Shown here piece by piece: positions 1 through 5,790 of a stretch of DNA of 10,924 nucleotides. Position 1 is the first letter of the stretch; the number at the start of each line of letters is the position of its first letter. The notes under the pieces are model-generated. The model did no database searches, was not told the DNA's origin, and worked only from the letters and a program-made list of their open reading frames with translations. This stretch comes from an uncultured Prevotella sp. (GTDB lineage Bacteria; Bacteroidota; Bacteroidia; Bacteroidales; Bacteroidaceae): assembly GCA_905373605.1 (NCBI GenBank), contig CAJPTO010000091.1, positions 1 to 10,924 on the forward strand, in the 5' to 3' direction. A program made the translations under genes and the position numbers.

Positions 1-1
1 A

Positions 2-526
2 TGCTACATCACGCTCATTTCCGACCTTGCTCGGAGGCTCGCCATGGTCACTTCTCCACAAAAAGACCCACTGAAAACAGCGGCTATCGCACTCATTGAC
101 GAGGTGGACTTGCACCTGCATCCCGCTTGGCAGCAAGATGTGATAGACAACCTAACGCGCACTTTCCCCAATGTTCAGTTCTTTATCACCACACATTCGC
201 CCTTTGTCGTGTCGAGTGTGAATACAAACGATGACCGAAAGATATTTGTGGTGGATAACGGCAAGATAGAAGAGCTGAACGATGAGCTGTATGGAGCAAC
301 GGTAGACCACGTGTTGCTGCGCGCTTTTGACTTAAAAACATTGCGCAACAAGGAGGTTCAAAAACGTATTGACGAAGTTTGGAGAACTTTGGCCAACAAC
401 AAACAAGTGAGTGAAGACAACAATGAGGCCTTTGCTTGGCTGAAAGCAAACCTATCGGCAGACGATGTTGAGTTTGCAAGGATTGCACTCGAGATGGCAA
501 GAATAAAGAAAAAGGAGGGCAAATGA
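2..526 (+). CDS. AAA family ATPase, C-terminal part (PtuA-like, Septu defence), 5' truncated by window edge
   Basis: The reading frame is open from base 2, so the gene begins outside the window; the in-frame ATG at 44 is internal, because the residues before it (YITLISDLARRLA) continue a typical ABC/SMC-like ATPase helix. The visible part has a Walker B motif (ALIDEVD, 92-112) with its catalytic Glu, followed by the HLHP stretch common in AAA_15/AAA_21 overcoming-lysogenization-type ATPases, then the switch/H-loop ITTHSP at 185-202. Walker A and the signature motif would lie upstream and cannot be seen. After the ATPase core comes a charged, mostly helical tail ending in a Lys-rich terminus. 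The last codon overlaps the start of an HNH endonuclease gene by ATGA, implying translational coupling. In Septu systems PtuA is the ATPase that forms a complex with the nuclease PtuB and restrains or triggers it. ATPase class is sure; assignment to Septu rests on the partner gene. A retron-associated version cannot be excluded because the upstream DNA is missing. Confidence 0.85.
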   Translation, partial: CYITLISDLARRLAMVTSPQKDPLKTAAIALIDEVDLHLHPAWQQDVIDNLTRTFPNVQFFITTHSPFVVSSVNTNDDRKIFVVDNGKIEELNDELYGATVDHVLLRAFDLKTLRNKEVQKRIDEVWRTLANNKQVSEDNNEAFAWLKANLSADDVEFARIALEMARIKKKEGK

Positions 527-1137
527 AACATATAAATAGGTGTTCGCCTCCATCGGACTTCGTTATCTTTGTAAAAAGCAAGCCAAAAGTTTGGTCTGAC
601 CTCTCCGTAAATAACCATACCCTCTACGAAACGTGCAGAGAAATGCTGGCCAAAGACCAAAACGACAAAAGTGGATACACCGAATTGCCCCTGACAAAGA
701 AGCCCAATGCATGGCACATCGACCATTTCTTGAAGCGAATGCATTTCCCTAACGAAATGTTCGATTGGCAAAACTTCATCGCAGACAACCACACAAAAGG
801 ATATGGAGCCGACTATAAGGACTGCAACGTCACTAAAGAAGAGAACCAAAGGCTGATAAATCCCATTACGGAACAGCCCGAAACATTCTTCACATACAGG
901 ATAAATGGCGAAATTGTGCCGCAAGATACGCTGTCGACCTTCGACAAAAGCCGTGCCGAACTAACTATCGAGAAGTTTAACTTGAACCATCCTGACCTCG
1001 TAAAGACAAGACAGAACGTGGCAGATCTCATTGCAGTCTACAAAGATGAGCAGCTAAATGAAGAAGAAATAATAGCTGCATTGGATTCAGATTACGGGCT
1101 AGACACCTTTGTTCGCTTTGTTCTTGCCAGCAGCTAG
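523..1137 (+). CDS. HNH endonuclease, PtuB-like (TIGR02646-type), Septu defence nuclease
   Basis: A 204-residue protein whose ATG overlaps the ATPase stop codon; a strong Shine-Dalgarno-like AAGGAGGG sits at 512-519, unusual for this phylum and supporting this start. Residues 50-100 carry the HNH core: SGYTELPL, then HIDHF at 65-69 (D67-H68 is the likely metal-binding/general-base pair), then N84 in the WQNF segment, H90, and the YGADYKD segment at 94-100. The following NPITEQPETFFTY and the LNHPDLVKTR segment (residues 113-125 and 154-163) match the retron/Septu HNH family style. Family role: DNA-degrading effector of a two-gene anti-phage system, acting with the ATPase upstream in the cytoplasm. 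In many HNH proteins a Cys pair binds a structural zinc near the SGYTE position; here only Cys7, Cys38 and Cys101 are present, so no CxxC knuckle is visible. Function is inferred from motifs and pairing. Confidence 0.82.
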   Translation: MKHINRCSPPSDFVIFVKSKPKVWSDLSVNNHTLYETCREMLAKDQNDKSGYTELPLTKKPNAWHIDHFLKRMHFPNEMFDWQNFIADNHTKGYGADYKDCNVTKEENQRLINPITEQPETFFTYRINGEIVPQDTLSTFDKSRAELTIEKFNLNHPDLVKTRQNVADLIAVYKDEQLNEEEIIAALDSDYGLDTFVRFVLASS

Positions 1138-1186
1138 TGGAGGTATTACCGCCTACCATTTTGCAAATCTCACCTCTAACCCAACG

Positions 1187-1690
1187 ATGACTACCGCTTT
1201 AAGAACATACATTTGGCTCGTGGCAGCCGCATTTCTCTCCGCTGGAAATAGCGCGGCACAGACGTTCGCCATAGAAAAAGCCAACGACAGCCTGAGCTAT
1301 CTAACGCTGAGAACCGACTCTTCGGTTCACCGTTGGCCGCTGCCTTACCCTGTATACAGGCTAGATACCGGCGATGTTAACGGCGATGGGCGAACGGAAG
1401 CACTGGTGGGCGTGGTGAAAGCCACACGGTTTTACCCCGAAAAAGGGCGCAGGCTCTTCGTGTTCAAAAACTACAAGAACCGCCCAAGGCCGCTGTGGAT
1501 GGGGTCGAAACTGGGTGGGATATTGCAAGATTTCCGCTTCACTAACGGACTGGTGCGAAGCTTGGAAACCACAACACGCGGACAATACGTGGTAGTCGAA
1601 TATCGTTGGCAGGGCTTCGGCTTCGAGTTCGTGAGGTTTCTGGCCGTTAAGGTGAACAAAAAAAAGGCATTGAAGGTGTTCTGGCAATAA
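1187..1690 (+). CDS. Small secreted protein with a calcium-loop-like (FG-GAP/dockerin style) motif, unknown function
   Basis: The 167-residue frame starting at 1187 begins with a clear signal peptide: a short Arg-containing start, a hydrophobic core (residues 8-19, YIWLVAAAFLSA) and a likely cleavage after NSAA (residues 21-24). The frame extends upstream to an ATG at 1109, but that would overlap the nuclease gene and put 26 extra residues ahead of the signal peptide, so 1187 is preferred. The mature protein is about 143 residues. Residues 60-71 (DTGDVNGDGRTE) hold D63-x-N65-x-D67-G with a trailing acidic residue, the Ca-binding loop seen in FG-GAP/VCBS and dockerin-like repeats; only one copy is present. 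The rest is beta-rich and aromatic, with a basic KVNKKKALK near the end. It follows the nuclease by 49 bp and precedes the DUF3160 gene by 184 bp. I recognise no named family; a periplasmic or surface accessory role is only a guess. Confidence 0.75.
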   Translation: MTTALRTYIWLVAAAFLSAGNSAAQTFAIEKANDSLSYLTLRTDSSVHRWPLPYPVYRLDTGDVNGDGRTEALVGVVKATRFYPEKGRRLFVFKNYKNRPRPLWMGSKLGGILQDFRFTNGLVRSLETTTRGQYVVVEYRWQGFGFEFVRFLAVKVNKKKALKVFWQ

Positions 1691-1698
1691 AAGTGGGT

Positions 1699-1860
1699 AT
1701 GCAACTGGCCAAACACAACAAGCGAGAATTGCCCATAAGGCAGCCTCAACAGCCGAAATACAAACCCAGACTGCCACTGCAACCCCTGCCACAGCTAAAC
1801 AACACTTCGTTAAACCCGACGTGCAACAACACGCTTACCAGCGCGCAACGTGCGTCATAA
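1699..1860 (+). other. Possible 53-codon basic, Pro/Gln-rich small ORF in a 184-bp gap (doubtful)
   Basis: Between the small secreted protein and the DUF3160 gene the only open frame on the + strand is ATG 1699 to TAA 1858-1860. The product would be rich in Gln, Pro, Asn and Lys/Arg with no hydrophobic segment and no recognisable domain. No convincing ribosome binding site precedes it. It is in a different frame from the upstream gene, so it is not a simple readthrough tail, but it could be a frameshifted remnant. The composition resembles out-of-frame reading of ordinary DNA, so it is listed only to describe the gap. I see no clear terminator or promoter consensus in 1691-1874. Confidence 0.15.
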
Positions 1861-1874
1861 ACAATAAATGAACA

Positions 1875-4289
1875 ATGAAAAGAACCCTACTACTAATCGC
1901 ATTCGCTGCCATAGGGACGTTTCTCTATGCCGACAACGGACCTAAACGGGTTATTCTGCCCGGTAAAGGAAAACTTGACGTGGAACAATTCAACAAGAAT
2001 GTGAACCTAAAAACCGACCTTTCGAAACTCTCTCTCGCCGAACTGCGCGTGCTAAAAAACGCATTCAAGGCACGCGAAGGCTATATATTCAAAGAGGCCG
2101 ACCTACGAAGCATCTACAATCAAACGTCGTGGTACGACTCGTTGATGTGGATAAAAGTGGACAACCCCGAAGGTGTGCTCGATGAAGACAACCCAAACGA
2201 GTGGGGACAAAAGCCACCTAAGCTGAGTAAGGCCGAACAAGACTTCCTCAACAAGATTGAACAGCAAGAGAAAAAGATACTGAGCAACAGCAACAAGTTG
2301 CCCAAAGGACATGTCGTGAACCTTGACTTGCTGCTTAACCCCTTCCAACTGGAAACTTTCGACCCCAAACTGCGGGATGCCATGAGCCGAAATGGGTTCG
2401 CCATCGTGCCAGACAAGCTGCAACAGCTCTTTCATGTGTACGAGAAAAACGACTATTCCAACTTCCCCAGCTTCGTAACCACCGACCTTTACCTGCAACT
2501 CTTCCACTTCTACTTCGACAACATCTTGCGCGATGCTGAAGAAAAGAAGCTCGATGCACTGGTTAAGCACTTTGCACAAGGCATGTTCAACCGCACCACC
2601 AAGCTTATCACCACGCCTTCGACAGGAAAAGAAACCAAAGCGGCGGCAGCTTTCTGCCAAGCTTACTTCGCTGTGGCCATGACACTCGCAACAGGCAAGA
2701 CTCCTGCAGGCGTTAGTGCGGCCTATAAAGGGCAAGTAGCCGCCGAAGTGAAGAAAGTAATGGCATCGACCAACGATTATTCAACGTTCTTAGGCTACAC
2801 AAAGGTGAAATATCCTTATTCGCTCTACCGTCCGCGCGGACATTACAGCCGCTCCGAACGCATCAAACGCTATTTCCGCACCATGATGTGGCTGCAAAGC
2901 GTGCCTTTCGGCACCGACAAGCCCGAACAACTGAAGCGCGCCATGCTCGTTGCACACATCGTTGGCACCGATGCGCAGATGAAACAGGCCTACAACGCCC
3001 TGTTCGAGCCCATCACTTTCCTCTTCGGTGAGCCTGATAACATCACCATCATGCAGGTTTACGAGCTGATGAAAGGCCAAACGCCCGAACGTGTCTTCGC
3101 CAGCGAGCAGCTCATGAACGGCATGAAACAACGCATTGACGAGCTGGCTGAGAAGCAAACGCGCATAAGGCCGAAGTTCGAAAACACTTCGCACAACAAG
3201 ATTAACCTCATGCCGCAACGCTACATGCCCGATGCCGAGGTGCTCAACGAAATGATTGATGCCAAAAACGAACCCACCAAACGAAATGTTCCCAGCGGCC
3301 TTGACGTGTTTGCCGCCATTGGCGTGCCTGCTGCCGAACGCATCTTGCTGCAAGAACAGCAAGAAGACAAACGATGGGAGGGCTTCGCACCCACGCTCCA
3401 AGCCATGAAACAGCGCATGAAGGAGATTAACTGGGACGCTACAGTGGCCAACAAATGGGTGGACGCATTGGCCGAAATGAATAAGCCCTTGGCCAATGCA
3501 CCTTATTTCATGTGCACCCCACAATGGGAAAAGAAAAATCTTAACGCCGCTTTGGCTTCGTGGGCTGAGCTGAAACACGACGCCATTCTCTATGCCAAGC
3601 AGCCAATGGGAGCCGAATGTGGTGCTGGTGGTCCGCCCGACCCTGTTGTAAAGGGCTATGTTGAACCCAATGTGCCGTTCTGGAAGAAAGCTGTAGAACT
3701 GGTTAATGAACTCGAAAAGGTGTTCAAACGCTATAAGCTCAACACGCCCAAGATGGAAACGGCCACTGCCAGTGTGAAGGAAACGGCCGAATTCTTGCTC
3801 AATGTCAGTCAAAAAGAGCTCTCGGCAAATCCCATTCTCACCGATGAGGAATATCAGAGTATCGAAATCATCGGCTCGACATTCGAAAACATCTCGCTAG
3901 ACCTTATAAAGAAAGACGATGAGTACCTAGCAGGCTGGTCTGATGTGCAAGGAGCCGACAAGAGTGTGGCCGTTATCGCCGATGTTTACACGGCTAACGC
4001 CCCAAACAACCCCAACCACTCCATCCTTTACGAGGGAACGGGCCCGGCATACACCATATATGTGGCAGTTCCTGTAGGAAACGAGCTTTACTTGATGCGC
4101 GGCGCGGTGTTGTCTTATCGCGAACTGCAACAGTCTACCGACCAACAGCGGCTCACCGATGAGGAATGGCAAGAGAAACTGAAGACCAAACCGCTACTTG
4201 GCGTGCCAAAATGGATGGACGAGATAACTGTTCCGCTAGAAGACATGCCGCAAGACAACGAGGAATTATTCTATAGCTCGGGTTGCTAA
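1875..4289 (+). CDS. Secreted YARHG + DUF3160 domain protein, function unknown
   Basis: An 804-residue exported protein. The start at 1875 gives a good signal peptide (MKRTLLLIAFAAIGTFLYA, residues 1-19, cleavage before D20). There is no lipobox, so the product should be periplasmic or fully secreted. Residues about 50-90 form a YARHG-type domain (AREGYIF at 67-73, SWY at 85-87), usually an extracellular module of unknown ligand. A charged linker with an EQQEKKI helix (about 128-135) leads into a DUF3160 domain covering about 150-765: FPSFVTTDLYLQLFHFYFDN (197-216), the Gly/Pro-rich CGAGGPPDP followed by KGYVEPNVPFW near residue 580-600, and the C-terminal YVAVPVGNELYLMRGAVLSY near 735-755. 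This domain order and length fit the family. No catalytic motif is known for DUF3160 and none is evident. The gene is followed after 14 bp by the CTAG array, and a CapA-like gene lies beyond it on the same strand. Domain assignment is firm from pattern, biological role unknown. Confidence 0.88.
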   Translation: MKRTLLLIAFAAIGTFLYADNGPKRVILPGKGKLDVEQFNKNVNLKTDLSKLSLAELRVLKNAFKAREGYIFKEADLRSIYNQTSWYDSLMWIKVDNPEGVLDEDNPNEWGQKPPKLSKAEQDFLNKIEQQEKKILSNSNKLPKGHVVNLDLLLNPFQLETFDPKLRDAMSRNGFAIVPDKLQQLFHVYEKNDYSNFPSFVTTDLYLQLFHFYFDNILRDAEEKKLDALVKHFAQGMFNRTTKLITTPSTGKETKAAAAFCQAYFAVAMTLATGKTPAGVSAAYKGQVAAEVKKVMASTNDYSTFLGYTKVKYPYSLYRPRGHYSRSERIKRYFRTMMWLQSVPFGTDKPEQLKRAMLVAHIVGTDAQMKQAYNALFEPITFLFGEPDNITIMQVYELMKGQTPERVFASEQLMNGMKQRIDELAEKQTRIRPKFENTSHNKINLMPQRYMPDAEVLNEMIDAKNEPTKRNVPSGLDVFAAIGVPAAERILLQEQQEDKRWEGFAPTLQAMKQRMKEINWDATVANKWVDALAEMNKPLANAPYFMCTPQWEKKNLNAALASWAELKHDAILYAKQPMGAECGAGGPPDPVVKGYVEPNVPFWKKAVELVNELEKVFKRYKLNTPKMETATASVKETAEFLLNVSQKELSANPILTDEEYQSIEIIGSTFENISLDLIKKDDEYLAGWSDVQGADKSVAVIADVYTANAPNNPNHSILYEGTGPAYTIYVAVPVGNELYLMRGAVLSYRELQQSTDQQRLTDEEWQEKLKTKPLLGVPKWMDEITVPLEDMPQDNEELFYSSGC

Positions 4290-4302
4290 TGTTGGGTAAG
4301 GC

Positions 4303-4453
4303 CTAGAAATTCTAGGGGGTCTAGGAAATCTAGTAGCCTAGATATCCTAGAAACCCTAGGAATACTAGGATAACTAGCCACCCTAGAGAACCTAGAATCT
4401 CTAGGAATACTAGAACAACTAGCCCACCTAGAACCCCTAGCCACCTAGAACGC
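4303..4453 (+). repeat. CTAG array: 17 tandem 9-bp units with invariant CTAG core and variable 5-bp spacer
   Basis: CTAG begins at 4303, 4312, 4321, 4330, 4338, 4347, 4356, 4365, 4374, 4383, 4392, 4401, 4410, 4419, 4428, 4437 and 4445. Fourteen of the sixteen intervals are exactly 9 bp and two (4330-4338, 4437-4445) are 8 bp. The core is a perfect 4-bp palindrome, identical in all 17 units, while the five bases between cores vary freely (for example AAATT, GGGGT, GAAAT, ATATC, AAACC, GAATA, CCACC). The base after the core is usually A or G and the base before it usually C or T. The array fills nearly all of the 174-bp gap between the DUF3160 gene and the capA-like gene. Because CTAG is its own reverse complement, the pattern reads the same on both strands. 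It is not coding: in-frame TAG stops run through it. No homologous element family is known to me. Confidence 0.97.
4347..4436 (+). repeat. Two diverged 45-bp copies (five CTAG units each) inside the CTAG array
   Basis: Units 4347-4391 and 4392-4436 align without gaps as two copies of a five-unit block. The second unit of each block (CTAGGAATA at 4356 and 4401) is identical, and the fourth units are C-rich in both (CCACC, CCCAC). By hand alignment 36 of 45 positions agree, and all nine differences lie in the 5-bp spacers while all five CTAG cores are unchanged. This indicates growth of the array by block duplication followed by spacer drift. Confidence 0.8.
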
Positions 4454-4463
4454 AAAGCACTTT

Positions 4464-5498
4464 ATGCCCACACCAACCCTAACACCGCCCCATTCGCCCC
4501 TTAAGGCAATGCTGGGCGTATGCCTTTCCCACGCCGCGGAACTTTGCCGCGGCGTGCTTTTGGCCTTATGCCTTGCATTTTTGCCTGCCAACACCCTACA
4601 AGCGCAGTCTGCCGACACGCTATCCGTGCTCTTCACCGGCGACATCCTACTCGACCGCGGCGTGCGAAAGCGCATCGAATACACAGGTTTGCGAAGCCTC
4701 ATCGGCCCAAAGTTGCAAAGCATCTTCAACCAATCGCAACTCGTTGTGGGCAACTTGGAATGCCCCGCAACGAAAATCAAGCAACCAGTGTACAAGCAAT
4801 TCATCTTCAGGGGCGAACCCGAATGGCTCGATTGGCTGCACAAACACGGCTTCACACACCTCAACTTGGCAAACAACCACAGCATTGACCAAGGTCGCGA
4901 CGCACTCATCGACACGCGAAGAAACATCGAAAAGGCTGGCATGACCCCTTTCGGAGCGGGCGAGAACATGGAGCAAGCCGTCCAACCGCTGCTATTGGCC
5001 ACGCATCCGCGCCCCGTTTACATACTCGCTTCGTTGCGATTGCCGCTCGAAAACTACGCCTACCTCCCCCAGAAACCTTGCGTCAGCCAAGAGCCACTAG
5101 ACTCTTTGGCGGCACGCATCAAGCACTTACGTCGCACCGAACCCTCTGCCTACATCATCGTTTCCCTGCATTGGGGTATCGAACACCAGCTGTCGCCCAC
5201 CATCCAACAGCGGCAACAGGCGCGAATGCTCGTTGCGGCCGGTGCCAACCTCCTTGTTTGCCACCACACCCACACCCTGCAAACCACCGAACAATATAAC
5301 GGCAGCACCATCTATTACAGCATCGGTAACTTTATTTTCGACCAAGCAAAGCCCATCAACACACGCGCCTGTGTGGTTAGGCTGCGCCTTACCGCCAACG
5401 ATGCAAACATAGAGACCATCCCCATAGAGATAACGCGTTGCGTTCCCGAAGTGGTTTCGCCACATAAAGAGCCTTCACGGGCCATAATCCCCCATTAG
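4464..5498 (+). CDS. CapA-like / PGA_cap family metallophosphatase-fold protein, secreted
   Basis: Up to 344 residues, with a PGA_cap (poly-gamma-glutamate capsule synthesis, CapA/YwtB) domain after a signal peptide. Motifs in order: LFTGDILLDRGV (56-67), VVGNLECP (94-101), LNLANNHSIDQG (133-144), SLHWGIE (234-240), HHTHT (267-271) and SIGNFIFD (286-293). These are the Asp/Asn/His positions expected to bind metals in this calcineurin-like fold. CapA proteins take part in polyglutamate capsule export or anchoring in Bacillus, but Bacteroidota homologues sit in many contexts and no capB/capC genes are visible here, so a capsule role is not shown. The hydrophobic segment VLLALCLAFLPA (31-42) followed by LQAQS gives the export signal. 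The start is uncertain: ATG 4464 adds a Pro/Thr-rich leader before it; ATG 4509, with AAGG at 4503-4506, gives a more usual signal peptide. A GC-rich inverted repeat (4530-4556) lies in the signal-peptide codons. Confidence 0.85.
   Translation: MPTPTLTPPHSPLKAMLGVCLSHAAELCRGVLLALCLAFLPANTLQAQSADTLSVLFTGDILLDRGVRKRIEYTGLRSLIGPKLQSIFNQSQLVVGNLECPATKIKQPVYKQFIFRGEPEWLDWLHKHGFTHLNLANNHSIDQGRDALIDTRRNIEKAGMTPFGAGENMEQAVQPLLLATHPRPVYILASLRLPLENYAYLPQKPCVSQEPLDSLAARIKHLRRTEPSAYIIVSLHWGIEHQLSPTIQQRQQARMLVAAGANLLVCHHTHTLQTTEQYNGSTIYYSIGNFIFDQAKPINTRACVVRLRLTANDANIETIPIEITRCVPEVVSPHKEPSRAIIPH
4530..4556 (+). promoter_or_regulatory. Perfect 10-bp GC-rich inverted repeat followed by a short T run, inside the start of the capA-like gene
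   Basis: The arms are CACGCCGCGG (4530-4539) and CCGCGGCGTG (4547-4556), fully complementary, around a 7-base loop, followed at once by CTTTTGG. The shape is that of a short intrinsic terminator or attenuator, but it lies 21-47 bases inside the ATG 4509 reading frame and encodes signal-peptide residues. In mRNA it would form a very stable hairpin near the ribosome-loading region. Whether it acts as an attenuator, a translation brake or is only a chance of GC-rich codons cannot be told from sequence. Confidence 0.5.
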
Positions 5499-5619
5499 GC
5501 CATGCATCGTAGCCTCTTTTTCCAATCACCACAACCTCCTTCCGTCCACACAATGACAGTCAAGAACGAAATGACCATGCAAAAAAACACACCACCAACC
5601 CATATTTTACCCAATAAAG

Positions 5620-5653
5620 TTGGCTGCTTTCTCTGATTTTATTATTATTTTTG
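5620..5653 (+). promoter_or_regulatory. Candidate Bacteroidota promoter for the susC/susD operon
   Basis: TATTTTTG at 5646-5653 matches the Bacteroidota -7 consensus TAnnTTTG exactly. A TTG at 5620-5622 could serve as the -33 element, though the spacing of 23 bases is a little longer than usual. Transcription would start near 5660 and give a 5' leader of about 130 bases before the susC ATG, which would include the hairpin at 5724-5747. Confidence 0.45.
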
Positions 5654-5723
5654 CAACATATTACAAACAAATCGACTCTACAACAAGCTCGCGCGCACCA
5701 CGATCTACCACACCGCGGCGCGC

Positions 5724-5747
5724 TTTGTGGCAAACATCCGCCACAAA
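5724..5747 (+). promoter_or_regulatory. Hairpin in the susC leader
   Basis: TTTGTGGC (5724-5731) and GCCACAAA (5740-5747) are perfect 8-bp complements around an 8-base loop, 43 bases upstream of the susC start and directly after a GC-rich ACCGCGGCGCGC stretch. It is not followed by a T run, so it is not a terminator on the + strand. It could be an operator (an 8-8-8 dyad) or an RNA leader structure. Confidence 0.4.
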
Positions 5748-5790
5748 ATAGATGAAATGAAACAAAATCATAAAACTAAATCTTTTAACA

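Larger units (their letters stand above)
5499..5790 (+). other. 292-bp intergenic leader region upstream of susC
   Basis: This gap separates the capA-like gene from the SusC/SusD locus. It is AT-rich in 5600-5700 and holds a candidate Bacteroidota promoter at 5646-5653 and a hairpin at 5724-5747. Only very short frames are present (for example ATG 5571 to TGA 5636, and ATG 5757, whose 14-codon frame overlaps the susC start), without support as genes. No anti-sigma or sensor gene lies next to susC within the window. I see no clear terminator for the preceding gene; a short CTCTTTTTCC at about 5513-5522 has no hairpin before it. Confidence 0.6.

Noticed and set aside
44..526. ATG 44 as the true start of a short ATPase protein
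   Set aside because: The same frame is open from base 2 and the preceding residues fit the ATPase family, so the gene continues beyond the window rather than starting there.
1109..1186. Upstream extension of the small secreted protein to ATG 1109
   Set aside because: It overlaps the nuclease gene and would bury the signal peptide 26 residues inside the protein; ATG 1187 gives a proper N-terminal signal.
2790..3812. Long minus-strand open frame (340 codons) opposite the DUF3160 gene
   Set aside because: It lies wholly inside a well-supported + strand gene, shows no recognisable domain, and its His/Phe/Val-rich composition is that of the antisense of ordinary codons.
4303..4453. CTAG array as a CRISPR array or as a coding tandem repeat
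   Set aside because: A 9-bp unit with a 4-bp constant core is far too short for CRISPR repeats and spacers and no cas gene is near. TAG stops and two 8-bp steps break every + frame.
4445..5002. Minus-strand open frame (185 codons) opposite the capA-like gene, ending at the CTAG array
   Set aside because: It is the antisense shadow of the PGA_cap domain, and its stop simply comes from the last CTAG core.
5571..5636. 21-codon frame in the susC upstream region
   Set aside because: Too short, ends just before the predicted promoter, and has no recognisable features.
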